Positions 15,100-24,665 of a stretch of 64,000 nt of DNA are shown here, piece by piece. Positions within the stretch are counted from its first letter, which is position 1, and every line of letters begins with the position of its first letter. Made by a program: the position numbers and the translations under genes. The stretch lies in the NCBI RefSeq assembly GCF_003007685.1, contig NZ_PXNN01000003.1:434001-498000 (forward strand), written 5' to 3'. This stretch comes from Marinobacter halophilus (GTDB lineage Bacteria > Pseudomonadota > Gammaproteobacteria > Pseudomonadales > Oleiphilaceae). Below the pieces are notes generated by a model. It saw nothing but the letters and a program-made list of their open reading frames with translations. It made no database searches and was not told the origin of the DNA.

Positions 15100-16833
15100 A
15101 TGACGCTGTCTCCCGACACCAGACCTGATCGTTTACGCCTGCTGGTGCTTACCCCGGAATATGCCGATTTTCTGTGGCTTTGCGCTCTGCTGGAAGACGA
15201 TTCTGAAATTAGCCCGGACGCCATCTGGTGTCCGGACCTGGTGGATTGTGACGATCTTATCCGTAATGCCAGTTTTGATGTGATCGTTTGGGATTGCATT
15301 TTCCACGGTGGTGATGAGTCCGCGTTTCTGCAATATCTTGCCGTGGCCAGTGAAGACAAACCGGTGCTGGCCCTGAGTGCCGAGCCCTGTAACGAGCGCG
15401 GCGCCTTGCTGACCCTTGAAGGCGCTTCAGACTACCTGTGCCGGCAAACCCTCGACCGCTGGAGTTTCCGTCGGGCGGTGAAATACCTCTGGTACCGTGA
15501 GCAACTGTCTGAATCCGCCCACGGCCAGCTTGGCCGGGAAGTGGCGACCGGATTTATCAACCGGGACCTGTTTTTCGACCGGCTGCAGCAGGCTTTGTTG
15601 CGGGCAGAGCGGGCCGGGCACCGGCTGGCGTTGCTACACCTCAATGTGGACGACTTCCGCAACATCAACGAATCCTTTGGCTACCAGAAAAGCGATCAGC
15701 TGATGTTCCGGCTGGCGGACCGTCTGCGCCAGAAGCTGCGTCGGGTTGATTCGCTGATGCGCATCGGTGGCGATGAACTGGCGATCATTATTGAAAAGGT
15801 GGAAGACTCCCTCGACATTACCCAGATCATCCGCAAGGTGGTGCTGGCGCTCGATGAACCTTTGTCCCTGGACGGCAGGACCATTGTGATCAGCGCCAGT
15901 CTTGGTGTAGCCACCTATCCCGAGGCCGGTGACAGTCCCGAGGAATTGCTCCGGCGCGCCAACCGAGCCATGTTCGAGGCCAAGCGCGATCCCGGCACCA
16001 GCTACCGCTTTTACGACCGCCAACTGCATATCTCCGCCGGTTACCAGCTGCGGCTTGAAGCCGATCTGCGCAACGCCCTGCGTGGCAAGGAACTCGAGCT
16101 GTACTATCAGCCCCGCATCGACCTGGCGACCGAGGAAGTTCGCGGTGTTGAGTGCTTGCTGCGCTGGCATCACCCGGAGCGGGGCCTGGTGGGGCCGGAT
16201 GAGTTCATCCCGATGGCCGAACGCAGCGGGTTGATTGTGCCGATCGGCTACTGGGTGATTGAGCAGGCCTGCAAGCGACTTCAGGAAAGCTCAGAGCTGG
16301 GCTTTGCTGGCCTGGTGTTTGCAGTCAACCTGTCGTTCCGCCAGTTCCACGACCGCAAAATGACCGAGACCATTTTCCGGATCATTTTCAACGCCAATGT
16401 CGACACCAGCTTGCTGGAGCTGGAATTGACCGAAAGCGCGATGATGCACGATCCCGAGTACGCGCAGCGCTGCCTGCGTGAGCTTAATCAGCTCGGCATC
16501 AGCTTTGCGCTGGATGACTTCGGCACCGGCTTTTCCTCCCTGAGCAACTTGCAGAATCTGCCCATCTCGCTGGTCAAGATCGACAAGTCCTTCGTCCAGG
16601 ATCTGGGCAAGTCAGCGGATGCCGAGCACATTATCCGCGCCATCATCAGTCTGGCTCATAGCCTGCAGATCAGTGTGGTGGCTGAGGGGGTGGAAACGGA
16701 AAGCCAGCTCGAATTCCTGCGCCAGCAACACTGCGATGAAATCCAGGGTTATTACTTTGCCCGCCCGATGCCCTGGGACGATCTTGTACAATTCCTGAAC
16801 CGCCGAAACCAGTCTGCTTGCCTGCAGCAGTAA
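15100..16833 (+). CDS. Receiver-like/GGDEF/EAL two-domain c-di-GMP protein
   Basis: 577 residues. Residues 10-125 look like a divergent response-regulator receiver; the likely phospho-acceptor is Asp65 in VWDCIF, but the usual acidic pair is absent. A GGDEF domain follows with motif GGDEL at 223-227, then an EAL domain from about 320. The EAL signature is altered to ECLLRW (351-356). The rest is intact ([45 protein letters not shown]), so phosphodiesterase activity is likely while cyclase activity is uncertain. No membrane span is present. It stands alone, divergent from rep and followed by tex. Confidence 0.88.
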   Translation: MTLSPDTRPDRLRLLVLTPEYADFLWLCALLEDDSEISPDAIWCPDLVDCDDLIRNASFDVIVWDCIFHGGDESAFLQYLAVASEDKPVLALSAEPCNERGALLTLEGASDYLCRQTLDRWSFRRAVKYLWYREQLSESAHGQLGREVATGFINRDLFFDRLQQALLRAERAGHRLALLHLNVDDFRNINESFGYQKSDQLMFRLADRLRQKLRRVDSLMRIGGDELAIIIEKVEDSLDITQIIRKVVLALDEPLSLDGRTIVISASLGVATYPEAGDSPEELLRRANRAMFEAKRDPGTSYRFYDRQLHISAGYQLRLEADLRNALRGKELELYYQPRIDLATEEVRGVECLLRWHHPERGLVGPDEFIPMAERSGLIVPIGYWVIEQACKRLQESSELGFAGLVFAVNLSFRQFHDRKMTETIFRIIFNANVDTSLLELELTESAMMHDPEYAQRCLRELNQLGISFALDDFGTGFSSLSNLQNLPISLVKIDKSFVQDLGKSADAEHIIRAIISLAHSLQISVVAEGVETESQLEFLRQQHCDEIQGYYFARPMPWDDLVQFLNRRNQSACLQQ

Positions 16834-16885
16834 GCCGCTGTACCTTTGCGCATTAATTCCGAACGCGAAAACACACAGAGGTTGC

Positions 16886-19225
16886 ATGAACAGTATCTCC
16901 CGGCGCATTGCCGATGAACTTGGCGTACGCGAGCAACAGGTTAATGCCACCGTCGCCTTGCTGGATGAAGGCTCCACCGTTCCGTTTATTGCCCGTTATC
17001 GGAAAGAGGTGACCGGGTCGCTGGACGACAACCAGTTGCGGACGCTGGAAGAGCGCTTGCGCTATCTGCGCGAGCTGGAAGACCGCCGTAGCACCATCCT
17101 CAATAGCATTGAGGAGCAGGGCAAGCTGACCGATGAGCTGCGCGCAGCCGTTGAGGCGGCGGATACCAAGAATCGCCTGGAAGATCTGTACCTGCCCTAC
17201 AAGCCCAAACGCCGTACCAAGGCCCAGATTGCCCGGGAAGCCGGCCTGGAGCCGCTGGCGGATATGTTGTTTGGCGACCCCACACTGGACCCGGAAGCCA
17301 CCGCCGCTGGTTACCTGAACCCGGAAGCCGGCGTCGAGGATACCAAAGCTGCGCTGGATGGTGCCCGCTACATTCTGATGGAGCGATTTGCTGAAGATGC
17401 GGAATTACTGGGCGCGCTCAGGAGTTTCATCTGGCAGGAAGGTCAGTTGAAGGTCTCGGTGGTGGACGGTAAGGAAAACGAAGGTGCCAAGTTCCGGGAC
17501 TATTTTGATCACGTCGAACCGCTCAAGAAAGTCCCTTCGCATCGGGCTCTGGCCATTCTGCGTGGCCGGAATGAAGGCATTCTGACTTACACCCTGGTGG
17601 TGGGTGACGCAGAAGACAGCCGCCGCCAGCCGCACCCTGCTGAACAGCGGATTGCCGCTCGCTGGGGCATCCGTGACAACGGTCGCGCCGCTGACAAATG
17701 GTTGTCAGAGGTGGTGCGCTGGACCTGGCGGGTCAAGCTGTCGACCCAGATTGAAACCGACCTGATGGCGCAGGTGCGTGAAGCCGCAGAAGCGGAAGCC
17801 ATCAACGTGTTTGCAGCCAATCTTAAAGACTTGCTGTTGCTGGCACCGGCAGGTCCTCGGCCGACGCTTGGCCTGGATCCCGGTCTCCGTACCGGCGTAA
17901 AAGTAGCCGTTATTGATGGCACCGGGCAGGTCGTCGACCACGGCGCCATTTTCCCCCACGCCCCCCTGAATCAGTGGGATCGTGCCATTGAACAGCTGGC
18001 GCTCTGGTGCCGCAAGTACAAGATTGAGCTGGTGGCCATCGGTAACGGTACCGCTTCTCGCGAAACCGAAAAACTGGTGGGCGATCTGAGCAAGCGTTAC
18101 CCGGAACTGAAGCTGGCCCGGATTGTGGTCAGCGAATCGGGCGCCTCTATTTATTCGGCCTCGGAGTTTGCCTCCCGGGAACTGCCAGACCTGGACGTCA
18201 CCATCCGGGGTGCGGTGTCCATTGCCCGTCGGTTACAGGATCCACTGGCGGAACTGGTGAAAATCGAACCCAAATCCATCGGTGTCGGCCAGTACCAGCA
18301 CGATGTGTCGCAGGTGCAGTTGTCCCGCAGCCTGGATGCGGTGGTGGAAGACTGTGTAAACGGCGTGGGTGTGGATCTGAACACCGCATCGGTGCCACTG
18401 CTGGCCAAGGTGTCTGGCCTGAACCAGAGCATCGCCCAGAACATCGTGGAGTTCCGCAGTCAGAACGGCGTGTTCAAGAACCGCAAACAGCTGCTGAAAG
18501 TGTCCCGTCTCGGTGACCGTACCTTTGAACAGGCGGCTGGTTTCCTGCGGATTGCTGGCGGTGAGAACCCGCTGGACCGGTCCTCGGTGCATCCGGAAGC
18601 CTACGGCGTGGTGGAGGCGATTGCCAAACGTAACAACCGGAAGATCGACAACATCGTGGGGGACTCGGCGTTTTTGCGCGGCCTCAATCCTCAGGATTAC
18701 GTCACCGAGCAGTTTGGTTTACCCACCATCAAGGACATCCTCGCCGAGCTCGAAAAGCCCGGTCGTGATCCGCGGCCGGAATTCCGCTTTGCCAGCTTTG
18801 AGGAAGGGGTGGAAACCCTGAAAGACCTGAAACCGGGCATGGTGCTGGAAGGCTCGGTCACCAACGTCACCAATTTCGGCGCGTTTGTCGATGTCGGTGT
18901 GCATCAGGATGGCCTGGTGCACATCTCGGCGCTGTCCCATACTTTTATCAAAGACCCGCGCGAAGTGGTCAAGGCCGGTGATATTGTTAAGGTTAAAGTG
19001 ATGGAGGTGGACATTCCCCGTAAGCGGATTGCCCTGACCATGCGTATGGATGATCAGCCGGGGGCTGAAACCTCAGCCAAGCCAGCCAGAGGCGGTGATA
19101 GATCCGGTGACAAATCCGGCGGACGGACGGCTGGTCGCAAGCCTCAGGGTGGCCAGGCCGAACAAGGGGCCATGGCCGGAGCTTTGGCCCAAGCGCTGTC
19201 CTCGGCCCGCAAGGGTGGCCGTTAA
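16886..19225 (+). CDS. tex: Transcription accessory protein Tex
   Basis: A 779-residue cytoplasmic RNA-binding protein. The N-terminal helical Tex region begins [14 protein letters not shown] and contains [14 protein letters not shown] YqgF-like RNase H fold follows around [17 protein letters not shown]. Next come helix-hairpin-helix repeats ([19 protein letters not shown]) and a C-terminal S1 domain at about 650-725 ([20 protein letters not shown]). The final 50 residues are a basic Gly/Ala-rich tail. Tex affects transcription and virulence-gene expression in several bacteria. The protein is complete and normal in length. Confidence 0.96.
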   Translation: MNSISRRIADELGVREQQVNATVALLDEGSTVPFIARYRKEVTGSLDDNQLRTLEERLRYLRELEDRRSTILNSIEEQGKLTDELRAAVEAADTKNRLEDLYLPYKPKRRTKAQIAREAGLEPLADMLFGDPTLDPEATAAGYLNPEAGVEDTKAALDGARYILMERFAEDAELLGALRSFIWQEGQLKVSVVDGKENEGAKFRDYFDHVEPLKKVPSHRALAILRGRNEGILTYTLVVGDAEDSRRQPHPAEQRIAARWGIRDNGRAADKWLSEVVRWTWRVKLSTQIETDLMAQVREAAEAEAINVFAANLKDLLLLAPAGPRPTLGLDPGLRTGVKVAVIDGTGQVVDHGAIFPHAPLNQWDRAIEQLALWCRKYKIELVAIGNGTASRETEKLVGDLSKRYPELKLARIVVSESGASIYSASEFASRELPDLDVTIRGAVSIARRLQDPLAELVKIEPKSIGVGQYQHDVSQVQLSRSLDAVVEDCVNGVGVDLNTASVPLLAKVSGLNQSIAQNIVEFRSQNGVFKNRKQLLKVSRLGDRTFEQAAGFLRIAGGENPLDRSSVHPEAYGVVEAIAKRNNRKIDNIVGDSAFLRGLNPQDYVTEQFGLPTIKDILAELEKPGRDPRPEFRFASFEEGVETLKDLKPGMVLEGSVTNVTNFGAFVDVGVHQDGLVHISALSHTFIKDPREVVKAGDIVKVKVMEVDIPRKRIALTMRMDDQPGAETSAKPARGGDRSGDKSGGRTAGRKPQGGQAEQGAMAGALAQALSSARKGGR

Positions 19226-19292
19226 CACCACTTCATTGATCCAACGGCGGCTGCCACTCACGAGGGGGTGGCCGCTCCAACAGGAGCTCATC

Positions 19293-20849
19293 ATGGCAGA
19301 GTCCCGCCACTCCCTGTTTTATCAGTTTGTTGCCACCGATTGGGATGGTTTTCTCAAAGGCGTGGAAAAAGAAGGTTTGCGGGCAGATGCCAACGGTTTT
19401 GTCGCTCAGACCCCGCATCCTCACGCACTGGGTTCGGCGCTGACCCATCCGCGCATCACCACCGATTATTCGGAGGCTCTGTTGGAGCTGATCACCCCGG
19501 TGTTCACCAGTACCGAGGCGATGCTGGCATCGCTGCGGGACACCCACCGGTTTGTGCAGCAGAATCTGGGTGATGAAGTGTTCTGGGCGGCGAGCATGCC
19601 CTGTGAAATCGATGGTGATCAAAGTATCCCGATTGCCAACTATGGCAGCTCCAACACCGGTCAGCTCAAACACGTTTACCGGCAGGGACTGGCGGTGCGT
19701 TATGGCCGGATCATGCAGAGCATTGCCGGCGCCCATTACAATATGTCGTTGCCGGACAGCTTCTGGAGCAAATGGCAGAAGCTGACGGGCAACCAGGAAG
19801 CGCTGCAGGATTTCAAGTCGGACCAGTACTTCTGGCTGATACGTAATTTCCGCCGGCGCAGCTGGTTGCTGATGTTGCTGTTCGGCGCTTCACCGGCGCT
19901 GGATGCCAGTTTTGTGGCTAATGTGAAACACGACCTTGGCCGCTTTGATAACAGCACCTGGTATGGCCAGCACGCAACCTCCCTGAGAATGGGCGATCTG
20001 GGCTATCACAACAACGCTCAGGCGTCCCTGAATATCTGCTTTAACGAGCTTGGCACCTACACCCGTACCCTGGATAAAGCCATTCACACCAATTGGCCCG
20101 CCTACGAAGCTATAGGCACCCGCCGTGACGGTGAGTTCATCCAGATCAACACCAATGTGTTGCAGATCGAAAATGAGTACTACAGCGCGGTGCGGCCCAA
20201 GCGCACCACCGGACCGGGTGAGAAACCGAACCAGGCGCTGGATGCCCGGGGTGTGGAATACATTGAAGTGCGGTGTCTGGATCTCGACCCATTCTCACCG
20301 GTGGGTGTTAATCAGGCGCAGATCGACTTTCTGGACCTGTTTCTGCTGGACTGTCTGCTGACGGACTCACCTCGCATCGGCGATGAAGAGTGTCAGCGCC
20401 TGGATGACAATTACAAAGACGTGGTGGCGTCTGGTCGCTGGCAGGAGCTGAGCCTCTGCAAAGGCGGCCAGCGAGTGCCTGTCGGCCCGGCCGCGCGGGA
20501 ATTGCTCGACCGGCTGCAGCCGCTGGCCGAGTTGCTGGACAGTTGGGGTCAGGGCGACACCTATCGCTCGGCACTGGCCGCACAGCTTGAAAAACTGCAG
20601 GGTGATGACTGGTCAGTACCGTCGGCGCGCGTGCTGGAGGCTATGAGTGGTGCCGGTCTCGGCCATCGGGAATGGGTGTTGGAGCTGTCCCGGCAACACC
20701 AGCAAACCCTCAGAGATGAGACTATGGCGCCACAGGTACTGGCGGATTATCAGGCCATGACCAAAGATTCCCTGGCTGAACAAAAGTCTCAGGAAGAAGC
20801 GGATACCCGCCCGTTCGCTGAGTTTCTGGCTGAGTACCTTCGAGCCTGA
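19293..20849 (+). CDS. gshA: Glutamate-cysteine ligase GshA
   Basis: 518 residues from the ATG at 19293, which follows an AGGAG site; the length equals that of E. coli GshA. The open frame runs further upstream into tex, but only because tex is read in another frame. The protein carries EKEGLRADANGF, SALTHPRITTDYSEALLELITP, the substrate-site MPCEIDGD and the YIEVRCLDLDPF segment of the proteobacterial type. It catalyses ATP-dependent formation of gamma-glutamylcysteine, the first step of glutathione synthesis. It lies 67 nt downstream of tex and is probably transcribed with it or from within its end. Confidence 0.96.
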   Translation: MAESRHSLFYQFVATDWDGFLKGVEKEGLRADANGFVAQTPHPHALGSALTHPRITTDYSEALLELITPVFTSTEAMLASLRDTHRFVQQNLGDEVFWAASMPCEIDGDQSIPIANYGSSNTGQLKHVYRQGLAVRYGRIMQSIAGAHYNMSLPDSFWSKWQKLTGNQEALQDFKSDQYFWLIRNFRRRSWLLMLLFGASPALDASFVANVKHDLGRFDNSTWYGQHATSLRMGDLGYHNNAQASLNICFNELGTYTRTLDKAIHTNWPAYEAIGTRRDGEFIQINTNVLQIENEYYSAVRPKRTTGPGEKPNQALDARGVEYIEVRCLDLDPFSPVGVNQAQIDFLDLFLLDCLLTDSPRIGDEECQRLDDNYKDVVASGRWQELSLCKGGQRVPVGPAARELLDRLQPLAELLDSWGQGDTYRSALAAQLEKLQGDDWSVPSARVLEAMSGAGLGHREWVLELSRQHQQTLRDETMAPQVLADYQAMTKDSLAEQKSQEEADTRPFAEFLAEYLRA

Positions 20850-20917
20850 ACGGTTGTTGAGTCACAGCCCGAAAGGGACGTGACGCACAGAAACCGGATA
20901 ACGGTTTGCTGGTTCCG

Positions 20918-20950
20918 TTACCTGCTGTTACGTTTGTTCACAACAGGTAA
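20918..20950 (+). promoter_or_regulatory. Hairpin in the rmf 5' leader
   Basis: TTACCTGCTGT (20918-20928) and ACAACAGGTAA (20940-20950) form an 11-bp stem with one mismatch and an 11-nt loop. The stem ends immediately before the AAGGA ribosome site of rmf, so folding could stack on or limit access to it. A smaller ACCG/CGGT hairpin precedes it at about 20893-20904. A regulatory role is inferred only from placement. Confidence 0.4.
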
Positions 20951-20961
20951 AGGACAGCGCC

Positions 20962-21174
20962 ATGACTAGAGATGTCAAGCTCGGATGGGATGTAGAAGCG
21001 CTCAGCAAGGCTTACCGCCAAGGGCACATGGCAGCCACCATGGGTATGGCTAAAACCCGCTGTCCCTATCGAAGCGAGGTTGTCATTGCGGCCTGGGAGG
21101 CCGGATGGGACGATGCCGAGCAGGTTGTTCGTGAGCAGCAGAAGCGCGATGGTCTGTTTTCCCGGATCGCCTGA
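20962..21174 (+). CDS. rmf: Ribosome modulation factor RMF
   Basis: A 70-residue basic protein. The core AYRQGHMAATMGMAKTRCPY followed by AAWEAGWDDA matches the RMF pattern (RGYxAGxxG...CPY...WxxGWxxA). It is longer than E. coli RMF (55 residues) through a 13-residue N-terminal extension and a C-terminal tail, as seen in Pseudomonas-type RMF. RMF dimerises 70S ribosomes into hibernating 100S particles in stationary phase. An AAGGA site lies 7 nt upstream. It faces the FliL-like gene convergently, with 14 nt between the stops. Confidence 0.88.
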   Translation: MTRDVKLGWDVEALSKAYRQGHMAATMGMAKTRCPYRSEVVIAAWEAGWDDAEQVVREQQKRDGLFSRIA

Positions 21175-21188
21175 AGCGAAATCGGCAT

Positions 21189-21632
21189 TTACCTCTGCAC
21201 CACAAACTCGGTAAATAACACACCGGCGATACTCTCGTCGGTTTGTTGTTCTTCCAGCGCTGCATTGATTCTCGCCGAAGCTTCTTCTCTCAACGCTTGC
21301 TGACCCTGCTGGGTGGTGAGCTGATCCACATCGGTTTGCTCCCCGAACAACATGACCAGCTCGTGCCGCAGTCTCGGCATATGGGCTTCCAGTGCGGGTC
21401 TGGTGGATTCTCGGGCGGCCCGAAGCGTCACCGCCGCTTTCAGATAAACAACCTTGCTGCCGGGCTCACCTACGTGGGTGACAAAGGCTGGCTCCATGGC
21501 AATGTAATCGGTGATTCCGCGTGCTTCCGGCTCGTCTTCGGCAAGCGCAGGCCCGGCCATCATTGAGCAGATGGCGAATAACAGCACTAATACGGTATTT
21601 CGTTGATAGGTCATAGGCGCGATGTTCTTCAT
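21189..21632 (-). CDS. FliL-like protein with a cleavable-type leader
   Basis: A 147-residue exported protein. The first 31 residues form a hydrophobic leader ending AGPALA, a standard signal-peptidase site. The remainder (YIAMEPAFVTHVG, VYLKAAVTLRA, ARINAALEEQQTDESIAGVLFTEFVVQR) has the FliL periplasmic-domain pattern. True FliL is anchored by an uncleaved N-terminal helix and encoded in flagellar operons; this copy stands alone between rmf and dsbB. A second Met at 21614 is an alternative start. It could be a periplasmic FliL paralogue; its role is unknown. Confidence 0.7.
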   Translation of the reverse strand: MKNIAPMTYQRNTVLVLLFAICSMMAGPALAEDEPEARGITDYIAMEPAFVTHVGEPGSKVVYLKAAVTLRAARESTRPALEAHMPRLRHELVMLFGEQTDVDQLTTQQGQQALREEASARINAALEEQQTDESIAGVLFTEFVVQR

Positions 21633-21681
21633 GGGTTAGGATTGGCGACAACAGTTTACATGATGATTCCGGGGTGTTGAT

Positions 21682-22182
21682 TTGACAAGCAGATGGGTGT
21701 TCGGTCTTGTTTTTCTCGTGTGCACGGCACTGCTGGCGGTGGCGTTTTACATGGAACATGTCATGGGCCTGGAGCCGTGCCCCTTGTGCTGGTTGCAGCG
21801 TTTTGGCTTCATTGGGGCCGGACTGGTCGGTTTGCTTGGGTTTCTTCATGGCCCCCGGGGTTTTGGTAACCGAATTTACGGCTTGTTTCTGGTTGTGACG
21901 GCCGGCGCCGGGCTGGGCGTTGCCGGTCGTCAGCTCTGGCTGCAAAACCTGCCTGAGGATCAGGTGCCTGCCTGCGGCCCATCGGTGGATTACCTGCTTG
22001 AGGTATTGCCCTGGTTCGAGGTTTTGCAGACAGCCTTAAAAGGCACCGGGGACTGCGCCGAGGTGGTATGGCGTTTTCTTGGCTTGAGCATTCCCGGCTG
22101 GACTGCCGTGTTTTTTACACTGGTGATTATTGCCGGCCTGGCCATGATGTTTCGTCGCTACAAGCCGAAAAACTGGTTGTAG
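21682..22182 (+). CDS. dsbB: Disulfide bond formation protein DsbB
   Basis: A 166-residue inner-membrane protein with four spans, starting with TTG at 21682 behind a weak GGGGTG site. The first periplasmic cysteine pair is CPLC (residues 33-36) and the second pair is Cys98 (PACGP) and Cys125 (TGDCAE), so the full redox relay is present. DsbB reoxidises DsbA and passes electrons to quinone. The LQRFGFIGAG segment after CPLC, including the conserved Arg, is typical. An extra Cys14 in the first span is not part of the relay. Confidence 0.94.
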   Translation: MTSRWVFGLVFLVCTALLAVAFYMEHVMGLEPCPLCWLQRFGFIGAGLVGLLGFLHGPRGFGNRIYGLFLVVTAGAGLGVAGRQLWLQNLPEDQVPACGPSVDYLLEVLPWFEVLQTALKGTGDCAEVVWRFLGLSIPGWTAVFFTLVIIAGLAMMFRRYKPKNWL

Positions 22183-22293
22183 GGCTGAAACGGTTGCGGG
22201 TTGCTATAGCCTTGGGGTAACTTGATCCGGTCATGCTAATAATCAAGTGCATGGCCATTGGCTGGGCGCACTGACTGAGGGGAGATCAACGCC

Positions 22294-22773
22294 ATGTTGG
22301 ATAATTGCAGGAACGCCAGGGAGCGCTGGGGCGGCGTCAGCGAGCTGATAGATCGCTGGCTGAAAGAGCGACAGCAGCTGTTGATACGCTATTGTGAGTT
22401 GTCGGGGGAAAACGATTTCTCCCAGACCGAAGCCCTGAAAGAAAAGTGTGTTCGACTGTGTGAGGTGTTGGTGGATTATGTGTCGGCCGGGCATTTTGAG
22501 GTCTATGAACAGCTGATTCAGGAAGCGCGAGAATTTAACGATGGTGGTCTGGAGTTGGCCGCTAAAGTGTATCCGCGGATTGAAGAGACCACCGAAGTGG
22601 CTCTGAATTTTAACGACCGCCTTGATGGACGAATTCTGACCGAGGATGAGGTCAAAGAGTTGTTTGGTGAGCTGTCGAAACTCGGCGAGGTTCTGGAAAG
22701 TCGCTTTGAGATGGAAGACTTTCTGATCGAGCATCTGCACAATGCCCACGCCGGCAAGATGGCTTCGGCCTGA
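22294..22773 (+). CDS. rsd: Regulator of sigma D (Rsd/AlgQ)
   Basis: A 159-residue helical cytoplasmic protein of the Rsd/AlgQ family, which binds sigma-70 region 4 and frees core RNA polymerase for other sigma factors. Family marks are ARERWGGVSELIDRWLKERQQLL, KCVRLCEVLVDYVSAGHFEVYEQL, and YPRIEETTEVALNFNDRLD. In Pseudomonas, AlgQ also affects alginate and siderophore genes. A GGGGAGA site precedes the ATG. A strong bidirectional terminator follows. Confidence 0.92.
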   Translation: MLDNCRNARERWGGVSELIDRWLKERQQLLIRYCELSGENDFSQTEALKEKCVRLCEVLVDYVSAGHFEVYEQLIQEAREFNDGGLELAAKVYPRIEETTEVALNFNDRLDGRILTEDEVKELFGELSKLGEVLESRFEMEDFLIEHLHNAHAGKMASA

Positions 22774-22800
22774 CCCGGTCGAACCTAGATCACCCCTCAT

Positions 22801-22836
22801 AAAAAAACCGGCCTGATCACTCAGGCCGGTTTTTTT
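22801..22836. terminator. Bidirectional terminator between rsd and the FKBP gene
   Basis: A perfect 16-bp inverted repeat, A7-CCGGCCTGA and its complement ending in T7, with a 4-nt loop TCAC. The T7 run in both directions makes it an intrinsic terminator for both convergent genes. Confidence 0.93.
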
Positions 22837-22851
22837 GCTTTACCCCCGGGA

Positions 22852-23565
22852 CTATTGGTTTTCCGGATTTATTGCCAGCAATTCCACGTCAAAAACCAGA
22901 GTTTCGTTGGGGCCAATTGCCTGGTTACCACCGGGACCATAGGCCAGATCTGACGGAATATAGAGCTTGTAGCGCGCGCCTTCGCTCATCAACTGCAGGC
23001 CTTCGGTCCAGCCCGGAATAACCTGATTCAGGCCGAAAGTTACCGGCTGGCCGCGCTCACGGGAACTGTCGAATACTTCACCGGTAATCAACTCGCCGGT
23101 GTAGTGAACCTGCACGCGGTCTTCTGCTGTCGGGTTGGTGCCGTTGCCTTCTTCGATCACTTCGTACTGAAGGCCGGATTCTGTGGTTTCCACACCCTCG
23201 CGCTCGGCATTTTCCGCCAGAAAGGTTTCACCTGCGTCCCGGTTCTGACTGGCCAGGCCTTCTTGCTGCTGTTCTTGCTGTTGCTGCAGTTCTTGTTGGT
23301 AGGCCATCAGCGCTTCCTGAATTTCTTCATGGGTCAGGCGTTTGCTCTGCTCGTCGCCGGCATGGCCATGCTGGATTCCCTGGAGGAACTGTTCCATTTG
23401 CAGGTCGGGCAGGTCGTTGCCCATGCGCTCACCCAGTACCAGGCCCATGCCATAGCTGACTCTTTCCGACGTGGTGTCCAGTGCTGGATCATTGGCGGAG
23501 TCCTGAGCGGTGGAGCAGCCGGCAATCAGGCTGGTCATGGCAACGGCTAACAGCGTTTTCTTCAT
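22852..23565 (-). CDS. FKBP-type peptidyl-prolyl isomerase lipoprotein (FkpA/Mip-like)
   Basis: 237 residues. A lipoprotein signal ends in the lipobox LIAGC with Cys17. A helical dimerisation domain (YGMGLVLGERMGNDLPDLQMEQFLQGI) spans about 35-125 and contains a Gln-rich run (QQELQQQQEQQQ). The C-terminal FKBP domain (about 135-232) has VQVHYTGELITGEVFDSSRE, VIPGWTEGLQLM and FDVELL, with the active-site aromatic residues. It should act as a periplasmic or outer-membrane-attached proline isomerase and chaperone. Asp at +2 is absent (CST), which favours outer-membrane sorting. Confidence 0.93.
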   Translation of the reverse strand: MKKTLLAVAMTSLIAGCSTAQDSANDPALDTTSERVSYGMGLVLGERMGNDLPDLQMEQFLQGIQHGHAGDEQSKRLTHEEIQEALMAYQQELQQQQEQQQEGLASQNRDAGETFLAENAEREGVETTESGLQYEVIEEGNGTNPTAEDRVQVHYTGELITGEVFDSSRERGQPVTFGLNQVIPGWTEGLQLMSEGARYKLYIPSDLAYGPGGNQAIGPNETLVFDVELLAINPENQ

Positions 23566-23689
23566 GTCTTCATCCTTTGCACGTGTAACAGAGCCTTGAG
23601 GCCCCTATGGATTTGGCAAAAATGGAAAGGTAACGGGTTCAGCAGCAGGATGCCACTGAAACTGTGGTAAGAGTGTGACGGCGTTGGCC

Positions 23690-24079
23690 TCAGGTGCCGT
23701 TGTCGCCGGGTGTTGGGCTCAAAGAGAAGGGTGCCTGATAGGGTGACTGCCAGTCGCTATCTGAGTCAGCTCTGCTTTCATTAGTGAGGCTTTTGCCCGC
23801 GCGTTCGATGGCCAGCGCATTCCAGGGGCCCTGGGCCGGAGGCTGGTCGGCATAATGCCAGTTACCTTCGGTGTCTTGCCATTTGAACACGATTTCCGGT
23901 CCCTCCGTTGGAACGGGTGCCGGCAGTAAGCCTTCAAATGGCGGTATCTCTTTGGGTGTTTCCTCTTTCTCGACGGCGGGTTCAGATACTTTGACAGGAT
24001 CGCCCAGGCCAAAGAATATCAACAGCAAAAGTAAACCAAGAGCCGGGAAGGAGAGGCGAATAAGCCACTTCATCATCAT
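23690..24079 (-). CDS. Membrane-anchored DUF4124-like protein
   Basis: A 129-residue protein with one N-terminal membrane helix (about residues 8-26), then a Pro/Glu-rich linker. A short domain, VFKWQDTEGNWHYADQPP at about 65-82, matches the DUF4124 pattern (a tryptophan-containing K-W-x-D-x-x-G...Y-x-D-x-P motif). The remaining C-terminus is low complexity. The function is unknown. Its start overlaps the stop of the TIGR02444-type gene by 4 nt, so the two are translationally coupled. Confidence 0.75.
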   Translation of the reverse strand: MMMKWLIRLSFPALGLLLLLIFFGLGDPVKVSEPAVEKEETPKEIPPFEGLLPAPVPTEGPEIVFKWQDTEGNWHYADQPPAQGPWNALAIERAGKSLTNESRADSDSDWQSPYQAPFSLSPTPGDNGT

Positions 24080-24621
24080 GGCGTAGGCTCTCTTTCAATG
24101 ACATCTGCCAACAGGATGGCGAGCGTCTTCAGTGACTCGGCTGACTCGGCTGCCTCGGTTCCGGGGGCCCGAAGCGGCGCTGCAGCGAGTAAGTTCTGCA
24201 GGGTGGCGGTGGTGCGATCGAGCATTGAGCCAGTCTCCGGGTTGTTGGATGTCAGTGTTTGCCAGGCCAACGCCAGCTCCGTTTTTTCAGCCTGCAATTC
24301 GGCTTTGGCTAGTGCTTCCCGGAGATCAAGGCAAGCGTTATGATGCCGGGGAATCGATTTGCGAGCCGAGCGAATGCTACCGGTTACACGGGCTCGCCAC
24401 TCTGTTACCTTAGCGTCCTCAACGCCCGTGAACGCGCGTCCGTTCACTCCCAGCCAGCCGGCACACAAAATTCGGGTCACGCTCCAGCCCTGCGCCTGCA
24501 GGCACAGGCAGGTCTCGGCGAGCTCTGGATTTTGCCAGCAGGCCAGTGCATAACGCCAGAGAGGATTGTCCGGTTCCATTGATGCCGGCAGAGCCAACGG
24601 ATCTGTCTGCGGAACGGTCAT
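24076..24621 (-). CDS. TIGR02444/DUF2390 family protein
   Basis: 181 residues from the ATG at 24621; a more distal start at 24663 would run into the leader of the divergent ABC-F gene. The N-terminal half LWRYALACWQNPELAETCL then LQAQGWSVTRILCAGWLG is the recognisable DUF2390 core, found beside yheS-like ABC genes in Pseudomonas relatives. No catalytic motif is visible. The C-terminal half is helical and Ala/Glu-rich. It is divergent from the ABC-F gene, with 44 nt between starts. The role is unknown. Confidence 0.8.
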   Translation of the reverse strand: MTVPQTDPLALPASMEPDNPLWRYALACWQNPELAETCLCLQAQGWSVTRILCAGWLGVNGRAFTGVEDAKVTEWRARVTGSIRSARKSIPRHHNACLDLREALAKAELQAEKTELALAWQTLTSNNPETGSMLDRTTATLQNLLAAAPLRAPGTEAAESAESLKTLAILLADVIEREPTP

Positions 24622-24665
24622 GGTGGGGCGCTTCCCTGGCTGAAATCCATGGATAAAGTACATCT

